Made by a program: the position numbers and the translations under genes. 64,000 nt of DNA, taken from assembly GCF_002736145.1 (NCBI RefSeq), contig NZ_CP024160.1:1240001-1304000 (forward strand), written 5' to 3'. Source of the DNA: Collinsella aerofaciens (GTDB lineage: Bacteria > Actinomycetota > Coriobacteriia > Coriobacteriales > Coriobacteriaceae). Of the stretch, positions 51,141 to 59,377 are shown one piece after another. Numbering within the stretch: position 1 is the stretch's first letter; each line of letters opens with the position of its first letter. The notes under the pieces were generated by a model. That model did no database searches. It saw only the letters and a list, made by a program, of their open reading frames with translations, and was not told the origin of the DNA.

Positions 51141-51947
51141 CTACTCCTCCTCGAGGGCAGCGATGACCTCGTCGGTCATGTCCATGGTGCTGTAGACGTC
51201 CTGGACGTCGTCGAGCTCCTCAAGACGGTCGATGAGGCGCTGAACCTTCTTGGCGTCGGCGCCGGAGACCTCGGTCGGGGTGGTCGGGACCATGGTGGTC
51301 TCGGAACCCTTGACCTGGACGCCCTGCTCCTCGAGCGCCTTGGAGACAGCCATAACCTCGTTGGCAGTAGTCCAGACGATCCACTCCTCGCCGGCATCCT
51401 CGTAGTCCTCGCCACCGGCCTCGGCGATGGCCATCATGAACTCATCCTCGTCGCCGGCAGCACCGTTGGCGATCATGGTCTCCTTCTTGGCGTTCTCGTC
51501 CAGGATCTCCTTGGCGACGACGATCTGGCCCTTGCGCTCAAACTGGAAGGCGACGGAGCCGGAGGTGCCCAGGTTGCCACCAGCGTGGGAGAAGGCGGAA
51601 CGGACATCAGCGGCGGTACGGTTGCGGTTGTCGGTCAGGCAGTCGACGTAGACGGCGACACCGGCGGGACCGTAGCCCTCGTACACGATGTTCTCGTAGA
51701 CGGCGGCGTCAGCACCCGAACCAAAAGCCTTGTCAATAGCGGACTTGATCTTGTCCTTAGGCATGGACTGAGCCTTGGCCTTGGCAACGGCAGCGGCGAG
51801 GCTGGCGTTGTTCTCGGGCAGCGGGTCACCGCCGAGACGGGCAGCAACGGTGATGTTGCGGCTGAGCTTGGAGAAGAGGGCGGAACGCTTGGCGTCCTGC
51901 GCGCCCTTACGATGCTTGGTTGTGGCCCACTTAGAGTGTCCGGACAT
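51141..51947 (-). CDS. YebC/PmpR/TACO1 family protein
   Basis: The protein has 268 residues, slightly long for the family. MSGHSKWATTKHRKGAQDAK (1-20) is the family signature, followed by LFSKLSRNITVAARLGGDP. VYEGYGPAGVAVYVDCLTDN lies near 88-107. The acidic C-terminus is typical. Members are annotated as transcription regulators; recent work on the family links them to translation of proline-rich stretches. Here it stands alone with its own terminator. Confidence 0.93.
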   Translation of the reverse strand: MSGHSKWATTKHRKGAQDAKRSALFSKLSRNITVAARLGGDPLPENNASLAAAVAKAKAQSMPKDKIKSAIDKAFGSGADAAVYENIVYEGYGPAGVAVYVDCLTDNRNRTAADVRSAFSHAGGNLGTSGSVAFQFERKGQIVVAKEILDENAKKETMIANGAAGDEDEFMMAIAEAGGEDYEDAGEEWIVWTTANEVMAVSKALEEQGVQVKGSETTMVPTTPTEVSGADAKKVQRLIDRLEELDDVQDVYSTMDMTDEVIAALEEE

Positions 51948-52077
51948 ACGTGTCTCCTATCGGTTTCGACCTAAAGCCCAGCGCAGATGCTCGGGCAATA
52001 TAAACAAACGTCGTTATGATATACCTACTGGCCTGCGAGATAAACCCCAAAATGAAGGCGTCGTGATGATGGCCCCT

Positions 52078-52111
52078 TTGGTGCAAAGAAACCTGACCCC
52101 AATGCATCAAG
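52078..52111 (-). repeat. Stop-codon hairpin, TTGGTGCAAAG arm
   Basis: TTGGTGCAAAG and AATGCATCAAG flank AACCTGACCCC. One base separates it from the TAA (52112-52114). The left arm is the same sequence as at 15674, while the right arm has drifted (TTGATGCATT on the minus strand). Confidence 0.55.
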
Positions 52112-54295
52112 TTAGGACCAGAGGAAGTCGCTGCGGGTGACGGTGGCGCCGATGGCGAAGGGCATACAGGCGATGACCGGATACAGGTAGCGCATGTAGG
52201 TCGAGCCGTTGCACGGACCAATCAGGCACACGGCGAGCACGCCCAGCAGCGGCACCCAGATGGCCAGCGCGCGCCACGAATGGCGGCGCAACAGGTAAAC
52301 CACCACGACGATCATGATCCACACATAGGTGGCCGAGCTCATGGTGAGCGAGATAAACGGGATGCGCTGCACCGCCACGCGGTACAGGTTAATCAGGTGG
52401 TCGCACCAGCGCACGACCTTGCTATCGACCGGATGGAAGTCAAAGTACTTGAGGTTATCGGGCTTCGCCATGATCTCGGCACTGCGCGCGGTGCTGTAGA
52501 CCCATGCATCGCGAGCACTCGGATAGAAGTACCCGTAGTAGTTATTGATGAGCGCCGAGATATAGCACTCGGGATCCTTCTTAAACATCTGGGCCCATAC
52601 CTCAAAATAGGCATCGATGTCCTCCTGCGAGGCGTACTCGTTAAAGCAATTTTTGACGGCGTCCGACTTGTCAGGGTTGTAGCGGCGGCCCAGGTTCTCG
52701 TACTTGAGCACGCGATCGATCACGGCGCGCTCCTCATCGGTCACCAAACCGTCGCAAGGAGCCTCCACGATGGTGCCGTCCTCCTTAACCGTGGGGTTGA
52801 CGCCCGAGTTGAGGCCGTCGTGCTTTTGGACGAAACGAGCCGTCTGCTGGAACGGAATCGAGAGGATTTCGCGCTTGGAACCGGGCGTGATATCGTGCGC
52901 CGGCATAAAGACCTTGGTGAAGTACATATTAGAGGCAAGGCAGAGCGCGAGCACCGCGAGAACGCCAACCCAGCGGAAACGCGGCGTGGCGCATGAGACC
53001 GCGGTGCCCGTCTGCTTAGCCGCACGACGAGCGACATGTACATCCCATGCGCAAAACGCCGCCGCAATCACGCAGGCCGCCAACGGAAAGACCAGGCCTC
53101 CATTGCGCAAAAACGTGGAACCCATGGCAGCCAGCGCAAGCAACAGCCAGTCGTGGCGCGCAAAGAGCACGGGGGCTTTCTCGCCCGCTCGCTCGACATT
53201 GGCATCACGACGGGGCAGGCCACATGCGACGAGCTTGACGGTCTGTACCAGCAGCACCAAAAACGCGTCGGCAAAGAGCACGTCTTTGGTGAGCAACGCC
53301 GCGTAGTTAGAGAACATCGGCATAAACGCAAAGAACAGCAGGATCGCACCGCGAACCGGCAGGCTCACGCCCAGTTTGCGCAGCGACGAAATGGAATAGG
53401 CCATGCAGGCAGCCGTGATGACAAATTGAGCACAGGTATAGATGATGAGGCCCGCGTTAGCGCTGTTGAACAGCGAAAGCCCCAGTTGAACGCACGAGCC
53501 GATAATGGCCGTGTGCACTACGGGATGATGCCCGTTGAGCAGCACGCTGGGGTTGAGTAGGCGCAGGTAGTCGCTCGTGCCGTTGGGATAGTTGAACCAC
53601 TGGCGAATCTGCGCACCCGTATCTCCCATAAAAAGGCCGGGCAGCGAAGCGATGAGCGTGGGCGCCCAGGCGATCATAAGCACCAGGAAGGGCCCGGCAA
53701 AGGGATGGACCGAGAGCACGGCGTGAGCCACGCGCCATATGCGGCCAAAGTGCGCCTCGGAAAACGGGATGCGCCGAGAGCTCAGCCAATCTAGACACTC
53801 AAAAACCAGATAGAAGGCCACGATCGCTAGGAGCATCCAGCCCGCGCCGCCAATCCAGGCGCAGATGATGCGGGCCTTGTCGCCAAGGACAATCTCGGCC
53901 GAGTCGGTGAGGTCGTAGCTGCGGCCGAACACCATGCAGATGGCGAAAAACAGCGACGGCAGAATAATCGATGGGCGCCAGGTGTCGCCACGGCCAAAGA
54001 ATACGTAGCGAAACGGCAGCGTGAGCAGACAGGCAAGCGCAAGCAGCATGACCGCGTCGGTATGGCCGGCAAACGAGAGGAGCACCTCGTAGCACACGTA
54101 CAGCATGCCCGAGGCTTTGGGGTCAATCGCCAAGACTGCGTTGCTCGACACCGGGGCGGGATCGATGGAAAACGCCGTGGTCGCCAACAGCGCGAGCAGA
54201 AATGCGATGAGCGTCTGCTTGGCGGGGTAGCGCTTAAACCAGACGATGCGGGCAGCGTCGCGCGCAGCCGTTGTGGAGAGATCGGAATCCTTCAC
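52112..54295 (-). CDS. Large polytopic membrane protein (DUF6020-like)
   Basis: The protein has 727 residues with about 12-13 hydrophobic segments: six between 25 and 230, several between 265 and 470, and three at the C-terminus (about 630-715). A soluble region of about 130 residues (500-625) includes VTDEERAVIDRVLKYENLG and NNYYGYFYPSARDAW. GLFMGDTGAQIRQWFN with HHPVVHTAIIG near 225-260 resembles the first loop of GT-C-fold enzymes. A role in envelope glycan or polymer modification is possible but unproven. The start is GTG with GAAAGG upstream. Confidence 0.68.
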   Translation of the reverse strand: MKDSDLSTTAARDAARIVWFKRYPAKQTLIAFLLALLATTAFSIDPAPVSSNAVLAIDPKASGMLYVCYEVLLSFAGHTDAVMLLALACLLTLPFRYVFFGRGDTWRPSIILPSLFFAICMVFGRSYDLTDSAEIVLGDKARIICAWIGGAGWMLLAIVAFYLVFECLDWLSSRRIPFSEAHFGRIWRVAHAVLSVHPFAGPFLVLMIAWAPTLIASLPGLFMGDTGAQIRQWFNYPNGTSDYLRLLNPSVLLNGHHPVVHTAIIGSCVQLGLSLFNSANAGLIIYTCAQFVITAACMAYSISSLRKLGVSLPVRGAILLFFAFMPMFSNYAALLTKDVLFADAFLVLLVQTVKLVACGLPRRDANVERAGEKAPVLFARHDWLLLALAAMGSTFLRNGGLVFPLAACVIAAAFCAWDVHVARRAAKQTGTAVSCATPRFRWVGVLAVLALCLASNMYFTKVFMPAHDITPGSKREILSIPFQQTARFVQKHDGLNSGVNPTVKEDGTIVEAPCDGLVTDEERAVIDRVLKYENLGRRYNPDKSDAVKNCFNEYASQEDIDAYFEVWAQMFKKDPECYISALINNYYGYFYPSARDAWVYSTARSAEIMAKPDNLKYFDFHPVDSKVVRWCDHLINLYRVAVQRIPFISLTMSSATYVWIMIVVVVYLLRRHSWRALAIWVPLLGVLAVCLIGPCNGSTYMRYLYPVIACMPFAIGATVTRSDFLWS

Positions 54296-54314
54296 AGTCC
54301 GAAAGCCTTTCTAG

Positions 54315-54366
54315 AAACCTGCCAAAAAGGGACAGGTTTATTTTGGCAGGTTTTATCTGGGGAAAC
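54315..54366 (+). repeat. AACCTGCC palindrome, copy upstream of the DUF6020-like gene
   Basis: AACCTGCCAAAA (54316-54327) and TTTTGGCAGGTT (54341-54352) pair perfectly around AGGGACAGGTTTA. TTTTATCTGGGGAAACG follows. This is the best-preserved copy and has the opposite orientation to those at 23291 and 49451. It lies 20 bases before the GTG of the membrane protein, not at a stop codon, though TAG sits at its left end. Confidence 0.75.
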
Positions 54367-54395
54367 GTTACGGTTCTGTCATCGTTGCCCAGCAA

Positions 54396-54439
54396 ACCAC
54401 CACAAAGGCGCCCGTCCCCTTTGTGGTGGTATGTGGTGG
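54396..54439 (-). repeat. Stop-codon hairpin of lgt, ACCACCACAAAGG arms
   Basis: ACCACCACAAAGG (54396-54408) pairs perfectly with CCTTTGTGGTGGT (54418-54430), 13 bp, around CGCCCGTCC. A further partial arm ATGTGGTGGT fills the nine bases to the lgt TAA (54440-54442). The loop core on the minus strand is GGACGGG. Confidence 0.7.
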
Positions 54440-55261
54440 TTAGGCGTCGAGGTAGATGCGCTGGGGGCGATTGCGGCGACGCGCAAAGATGACGAGCGCC
54501 AGGCCCGCAATAACGAGCGGAAGGCTCAGCAGCTGGCCCATCGTGATGACGCCGCCCAGCAGATAGCCAAGCTGGGCGTCGGGCACGCGCACGAACTCGA
54601 CGAGGAAGCGGACGATGCCGTAACCCATCACAAACACGCCCATAAACGTGCCCTGGGGCAGCAGCGGCTTTTTGCGGCTGAGCACCTGCAGGATGCAGAA
54701 GAGCACAATGCCCTCAAGAAATGCCTCGTAGAGTTGGGAGGGGTGACGCGGCATATCGCCCGCAGTCCCGCCAAAGACCACGCCCCAGGGCAGATCGGTC
54801 GGCTTGCCCCACAGCTCACCGTTGACAAAGTTGGCACAACGGCCCAGACACAAGGCCAGCGGCGCGCCGATGACGGCAAGGTCTGCCAGAGTCCATGCGT
54901 CGAGCTTATACATGCGGCACACGATGATGCCGCCGATAATGCCGCCGACCAGGCCACCGTGGAAGCTCATGCCGCCTTCGTTGGTGGCAAAGATCTCGAG
55001 CGGATGTGCCCAGTAGTAGCCGTCGCCGTAGAAGATGACGTAGAACAGGCGGGCGCCGATGATAAGGCCAAAGACCACACCGACCACGACGCTCGTCAGG
55101 TCGTCAATCGTGATGTTAAAGCCCCAGCGACGCTGCGTGCGATACATGACGACCGCCGTGAGCAGAGCTCCGACCACATAGGCCAGACCATACCAGTAAA
55201 TCGTGATGGGCCCCGCCGAAATCGCGACGGGATCAAGCATATGGTAGAAGTCGTTGAGCAT
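54440..55261 (-). CDS. lgt: Prolipoprotein diacylglyceryl transferase
   Basis: Membrane enzyme that attaches diacylglycerol from phosphatidylglycerol to the lipobox cysteine of prolipoproteins. It has 273 residues and seven helices. ITIYWYGLAYVVG (about 17-29), GGMSFHGGLVGGIIGG (about 95-110) with the catalytic His, LGRCANFVNGELWGKPTD (about 136-153; signature GRxxNFxNGE) and RHPSQLYEA (about 168-176) are diagnostic. GGAGGG lies upstream of the ATG. Confidence 0.96.
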   Translation of the reverse strand: MLNDFYHMLDPVAISAGPITIYWYGLAYVVGALLTAVVMYRTQRRWGFNITIDDLTSVVVGVVFGLIIGARLFYVIFYGDGYYWAHPLEIFATNEGGMSFHGGLVGGIIGGIIVCRMYKLDAWTLADLAVIGAPLALCLGRCANFVNGELWGKPTDLPWGVVFGGTAGDMPRHPSQLYEAFLEGIVLFCILQVLSRKKPLLPQGTFMGVFVMGYGIVRFLVEFVRVPDAQLGYLLGGVITMGQLLSLPLVIAGLALVIFARRRNRPQRIYLDA

Positions 55262-55286
55262 GTCGACCCTCCTACTCCCTACATAC

Positions 55287-55324
55287 AAATGCGGCCGCGG
55301 GCCTTGCGCTCGCAGCCGCATATT
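55287..55324 (-). terminator. Possible terminator between nfu and lgt
   Basis: ATGCGGC and GCCGCAT pair with GC-rich inner bases (minus strand), followed by TTGTATG. The T-run is weak, so partial read-through into lgt is likely. Confidence 0.35.
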
Positions 55325-55370
55325 TGGGCGTAACGTCTATGCGGAGTATGCCGTCCGCAGCTTTCGCATC

Positions 55371-55649
55371 TTAGAACGGCGCGTACTCGTCGTACAGGTC
55401 GTCGGTCTCGCCGGAGGCATTGACCTGCTCGACACGGGTAACGCCGGGCACGTGCTCCTTCAGGATGCGCTCAATACCCATGGACAGGGTCAGCGAGCTC
55501 ATGGGGCAGCCGGCGCAAGCGCCCTGCAGCTCCAGTTTGACGACGCCCTCGTCGTCAACGCCCACATACTCCATATCGCCGCCGTCGGCCTGCAGGTTGG
55601 GGCGAATCTCTTCAAGAACCTTCTTAAGCAGCTCTTCGTTAACAGCCAC
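55371..55649 (-). CDS. NifU-like C-terminal (Nfu) iron-sulfur scaffold
   Basis: The protein has 92 residues, one Nfu domain. LKKVLEEIRPNLQADGGDME (about 7-26) is the family's opening helix and loop. CAGCPMSSLTL (about 41-51) holds the CxxC pair that binds a [4Fe-4S] cluster between two subunits. The start is GTG with AAAGGAG upstream. No other Fe-S assembly gene is in the window. Confidence 0.92.
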   Translation of the reverse strand: MAVNEELLKKVLEEIRPNLQADGGDMEYVGVDDEGVVKLELQGACAGCPMSSLTLSMGIERILKEHVPGVTRVEQVNASGETDDLYDEYAPF

Positions 55650-55763
55650 AGGGGCTCCTTTCTCACAATTACGCGGGCGCGCCCGCGGACAGGGGCTATG
55701 TTACTACAGCCATGTACCCGCTTAGGCGCCAGCCATGCGTGCGGACACGACTTTCACGAGCGG

Positions 55764-55791
55764 TCAATTTGGGACGGGTCTCTTTTGGCTG
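55764..55791. repeat. Dispersed motif TCAATTTGGGACGGGTC, copy 2
   Basis: The 28 bases correspond to 8590-8616 with a few changes. Here the motif lies 29 bases downstream of the comEB stop codon, with GGGACGGG as the core. Confidence 0.5.
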
Positions 55792-55819
55792 TTTTGCCGC
55801 CAGCTGGCGTTGCCACGAG

Positions 55820-56344
55820 CTACTGCTGAGCCTGCCCCTCGGTGCCGATGTGAACATCGACGATAACCTGGCGGTAGCTGATGCCACAGGAGTCGAGGAT
55901 GCGGCGGCTGATGCGTCCATCATCGGTGTCGGCGTACTTGTTGTCCAGGTAGACGACCTCGCCCACGCCCACCTGCGCCAGGATCTTGGCGCAGTCGTGG
56001 CACGGGAACAGCGTAACGTAGACCGTGGAACCCTCGAGATCCTTGAGCGAGCCACGGTAGTTGAGCACGGCGTTGGCCTCGGCATGGACCACGTAGTTGT
56101 GCTTGTCCTGCAGCGGGTCGTCGCTCGTACCCCACGGGAAAAAGTCGTCGTTGAGCGCCGAGGGCGTACCGTTGTAGCCCACCGAAAGGATGCGGTGGTT
56201 GGTGCTGGCGATGCACGCACCCACCTGCGTATTGGGGTCCTTGCTGCGGCGCTGCGCGGCGATGGCCACGCTCATAAAGAACTCGTCCCAGCTAATGACG
56301 TCCAGGCGCTTGCCTGACGAAGTTTGATGAAGATCGTCCGACAT
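55820..56344 (-). CDS. comEB: dCMP deaminase family protein (ComEB)
   Basis: Zinc deaminase that converts dCMP to dUMP for thymidylate synthesis; in Bacillus it is called ComEB. It has 174 residues. The zinc site is HAEANAVLN (about 87-95) and PCHDCAKIL (about 115-123). VGYNGTPSALNDDFFPWG (about 56-73) is the substrate loop. GGAGGT lies 7 bases before the chosen ATG; an upstream in-frame ATG is rejected. No com genes are adjacent. Confidence 0.92.
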   Translation of the reverse strand: MSDDLHQTSSGKRLDVISWDEFFMSVAIAAQRRSKDPNTQVGACIASTNHRILSVGYNGTPSALNDDFFPWGTSDDPLQDKHNYVVHAEANAVLNYRGSLKDLEGSTVYVTLFPCHDCAKILAQVGVGEVVYLDNKYADTDDGRISRRILDSCGISYRQVIVDVHIGTEGQAQQ

Positions 56345-56428
56345 GGCAGACACCTCCGTAATCGCAATAGTTTGACCCATTGTAGCAGGTGAAAGGTGGA
56401 GGCGTTTGTCCCACCGGCGCCCTCACTT

Positions 56429-57280
56429 TTACACGCGGCGGGGCTTTTGGTTGATGCGGTAGAGCTCGGCGAGACCCCGCAGCGTCAGTGCGTCATCTAC
56501 CGTCAGACTGTGGCCGACCAACGCCGCGAGCGCCTCGGCATCGTCGCCGGTAATGACGATGGGCACGCCATCCTCCCCCGCCGCCTTGGTCGCGCGCATC
56601 TCGGCAAGCACCATGTCGAGCATGCCGTCGATGCGGGCCACCTCGCCCAAGACCACGCCCGAGCGCATGGCCTCGCGCGTGTTGCGGCCGATCACATGCG
56701 TGGGTGCCGAAGGCTCAACCTGCGGCAGGCGCGCCGCAGCAGCCGAAAGCGATCGGGCGCCAAGCGCCAGACCCGGCGCGATGACGCCGCCCACAAAGGT
56801 ACCGTGCGCGTCGATGACCTCGATATTGGTCGTCGTACCCAAGTCGATCACGATACAGGGAGAGCCGTAGACGGCACGAGCCGCCACGGCATCGGCGATG
56901 CGGTCGGGACCGATCTCGGCCGGGTCGTCGTAGTGCACGGGCATGCCGGTCTTGAGGCCCGGCCCCACCGTGAGCACGCGCCCCGTGCAGGTACGGGAAA
57001 GCGCCGCCTTCCAGGGGCGCTCGAGCGCCGGCACCACGCAGCTCAGCACTGCGGCCGCGGGAACGAGTGCACCCGGCATGACCGCATCGGCTGCCAGTGC
57101 GCCCATGACCTGCGCGAGCCTCATGCGCGCCTCGTCTGCCGTAATGCTCGACGGCGTCGTGATCTCGCACGTCGCAAGCGGGCATTCCTGCGCCGCGGCC
57201 GAATCCTCGGCAAACAGGCCAAAGCGAATGAACGTGTTGCCCACGTCGACCGTCAATATATATGCGCACCCATTAAGCAT
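56429..57280 (-). CDS. coaX: Type III pantothenate kinase
   Basis: First enzyme of coenzyme A synthesis, needing K+ or NH4+. It has 283 residues. The phosphate loop is LTVDVGNTFIRFGLF (about 9-23). IGPDRIADAVAARAVYGSP (about 118-136) binds pantothenate, and IVIDLGTTTNIEVID (about 139-153) is the second phosphate motif. AAAGGAG lies 8 bases before the ATG. Confidence 0.94.
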   Translation of the reverse strand: MLNGCAYILTVDVGNTFIRFGLFAEDSAAAQECPLATCEITTPSSITADEARMRLAQVMGALAADAVMPGALVPAAAVLSCVVPALERPWKAALSRTCTGRVLTVGPGLKTGMPVHYDDPAEIGPDRIADAVAARAVYGSPCIVIDLGTTTNIEVIDAHGTFVGGVIAPGLALGARSLSAAAARLPQVEPSAPTHVIGRNTREAMRSGVVLGEVARIDGMLDMVLAEMRATKAAGEDGVPIVITGDDAEALAALVGHSLTVDDALTLRGLAELYRINQKPRRV

Positions 57281-57472
57281 CGTCGGCGCTCCTTTCGTCT
57301 GCCCAGCAGTATATCGCCTACCTAAACCAGTCATCCCAAAATGACTAGCTTGCCGCTATACTGGTGCGCGGTCGTGCGCGAGCTCACGCGGCGGCCCTTG
57401 GTAACCCGACTTCCCGCGCCGTATCCGTAGCGGCGCTCCCGGGGGAAGCGGATATACGCAAAGGAGTTCTAT

Positions 57473-59176
57473 ATGAGCAATCCCTCGAACCGTGCTTCGA
57501 TGCGCGGGCAACTCACGCTGCGCGGTGTCGTCATCGGCGTCCTTGGCTGCGTGATCATCACGGCAAGCTCGGCCTATACCGCCCTCAAGATGGGCGCTCT
57601 CCCCTGGCCGATCGTCTTCGCTGCCGTCATCTCGCTGTTCTTCCTTAAGCTCATGGGCAATGCCAGCCTCAACGAGGCAAACGTCACCCACACCATCATG
57701 TCCGCGGGCGCCATGGTCGCCGGCGGCCTGGCGTTTACCATCCCGGGCGCCTGGATGCTGGGCTATGCCGACCAGATCAGCTGGCTCGACATGTTTATCG
57801 TGGCGCTCGCCGGCACCATCCTGGGCCTGCTGGCCACCGCACTCATCCACCGTCACTTTATCGTGGACGCCGCGCTTGAGTTCCCCACCGGCAACGCCGC
57901 AGCTCAGACCTTGCGCGCGACCGAGGCTGGCGGCAAAACCGGCAAGCAGCTCTTTGGTTCCATGGCCATCGCTGGCATCTACAGCGTGCTTCGCGACGCC
58001 CTGGGCGTGGTGCCCAGCATGCTATGCACGCTCAACATCCCCGGCGTAACCTTTGCCATCTACAACTCGCCCATGCTGCTCTCCGTCGGCTTCCTCGTGG
58101 GCTTCGCCCCGGTCGCCTTCTGGTTTGCTGGCGCGCTGCTGGGCAACTTTGGCATCATCGTGGGCGGCACCGCTGCCGGCCTATTCGATGTTGTAACCGC
58201 ACAGGGCATCGTCAAGTCCCTCGGTATGGGCCTCATGATGGGCTTTGGCGTCGCCGTCGTCCTCAAGGACATCCTGCCGCAGATCGCCGGTATCGTCCGC
58301 GGTCTTGCCGCCGACAGCTCCACCGACACCGATGAGCAGTCGCTCATCTCGGGCTCGCTTAAGCTCGACGCCGGCATCATCGGCCTGGGCGCTGCCGCCA
58401 TCGCCGTGATCATCGCCATCGTGCTTGACCTTGGCCCCGTTCCGGCCGTCATCGTCACGCTGTTCACCTTTGTCACCACCATCATGAGCGCACAGAGCTG
58501 CGGCCAGACGGGCATCGACCCCATGGAGATTTTTGGCCTCATCGTTATGCTCATCGTGGCTGCCTTCGCACAGATCGCTCAGGTCAAGCTGTTCTTTATC
58601 GCCGGCATCGTAGCCGTGGCGTGCGGCCTTGCCGGCGACGTCATGAACGACTTTAAGGCCGGCGCCGTGCTGGGCACCAACCCGCGTGCACAGTGGATCG
58701 GCCAGGCCATCGGCGGCATCGTGGGCGCCTTGGTCGCCGCAGCCGTCATGGTCGCGCTCGTCACTGCCTATGGCCCGGACGCCTTTGGCCCCGACAAGAG
58801 CTTTGTTGCCGCGCAGGCAAGCGTCGTCGCCACCATGGTCTCGGGCATCCCGAGCGTGCCGTGGTTCGTTGGCGGCTTTATCGCCGGCATCGTCATGTAC
58901 TGGCTCGGCATTCCGGCCATGATGATCGGTCTGGGCGTGTACCTGCCGTTCTACATGTCACTCACGGCATTCCTGGGCTCCTGCGTCAAACTCGCCTACG
59001 ACAAGTGGTCCGCCCGCCGCGACGCCGAGGCCGGTCTTTCGGACGAGGAGAGGGCTGCCAAGGACGCCGCCTTCCAGGAACAGGGTCTTGTTGTCGCCAG
59101 CGGCCTGCTCGGCGGCGAGTCCATCGTCGGCGTTATCCTGGCGTTTGTCTCTGTTGGCCTGAGCCTGCTGGGCTAA
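57473..59176 (+). CDS. OPT family oligopeptide transporter
   Basis: Integral membrane importer of 567 residues with about 14-16 hydrophobic segments. The N-terminal TLRGVVIGVLGCVIITASSAYTALKMGALP and AALEFPTGNAAAQTLRATEAGG (core FPTGNAAAQTLRA, about 138-150) are bacterial OPT signatures; the second resembles the NPG-type motif region. A charged loop lies near 282-293 (DSSTDTDEQ). Members carry small peptides or metal chelates. AAAGGAG precedes the ATG. It is a single gene with its own terminator. Confidence 0.88.
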   Translation: MSNPSNRASMRGQLTLRGVVIGVLGCVIITASSAYTALKMGALPWPIVFAAVISLFFLKLMGNASLNEANVTHTIMSAGAMVAGGLAFTIPGAWMLGYADQISWLDMFIVALAGTILGLLATALIHRHFIVDAALEFPTGNAAAQTLRATEAGGKTGKQLFGSMAIAGIYSVLRDALGVVPSMLCTLNIPGVTFAIYNSPMLLSVGFLVGFAPVAFWFAGALLGNFGIIVGGTAAGLFDVVTAQGIVKSLGMGLMMGFGVAVVLKDILPQIAGIVRGLAADSSTDTDEQSLISGSLKLDAGIIGLGAAAIAVIIAIVLDLGPVPAVIVTLFTFVTTIMSAQSCGQTGIDPMEIFGLIVMLIVAAFAQIAQVKLFFIAGIVAVACGLAGDVMNDFKAGAVLGTNPRAQWIGQAIGGIVGALVAAAVMVALVTAYGPDAFGPDKSFVAAQASVVATMVSGIPSVPWFVGGFIAGIVMYWLGIPAMMIGLGVYLPFYMSLTAFLGSCVKLAYDKWSARRDAEAGLSDEERAAKDAAFQEQGLVVASGLLGGESIVGVILAFVSVGLSLLG

Positions 59177-59218
59177 GCTGAGCAGCTGCTCGACGGCAAC
59201 CATATTGCCTACGACTTG

Positions 59219-59257
59219 CCCGGTCGGTAGCTTTTGCGGCTACCGACCGGGCTTTTT
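59219..59257 (+). terminator. Terminator of the OPT gene
   Basis: CCCGGTCGGTAGC and GCTACCGACCGGG pair around TTTTGCG, followed by CTTTTTG. Confidence 0.9.
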
Positions 59258-59270
59258 GATACCAACGCAA

Positions 59271-59312
59271 AGAAAGGCCGGCGCGCTGCGTTTAACAGCG
59301 CGCCGGCCTTAT
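59271..59312 (-). terminator. Terminator of the surface protein gene
   Basis: AAGGCCGGCGCGCTG (59274-59288) pairs perfectly with CAGCGCGCCGGCCTT (59296-59310) around a 7-base loop; TTTCTTTG follows on the minus strand. It closes the convergent gene from the right. Confidence 0.8.
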
Positions 59313-59377
59313 CGCTTAAGCTATCGAAGCGTTCCTGCTATGAACCGAAGTTCGTTGCAGAGCCGACGCTCGAATCA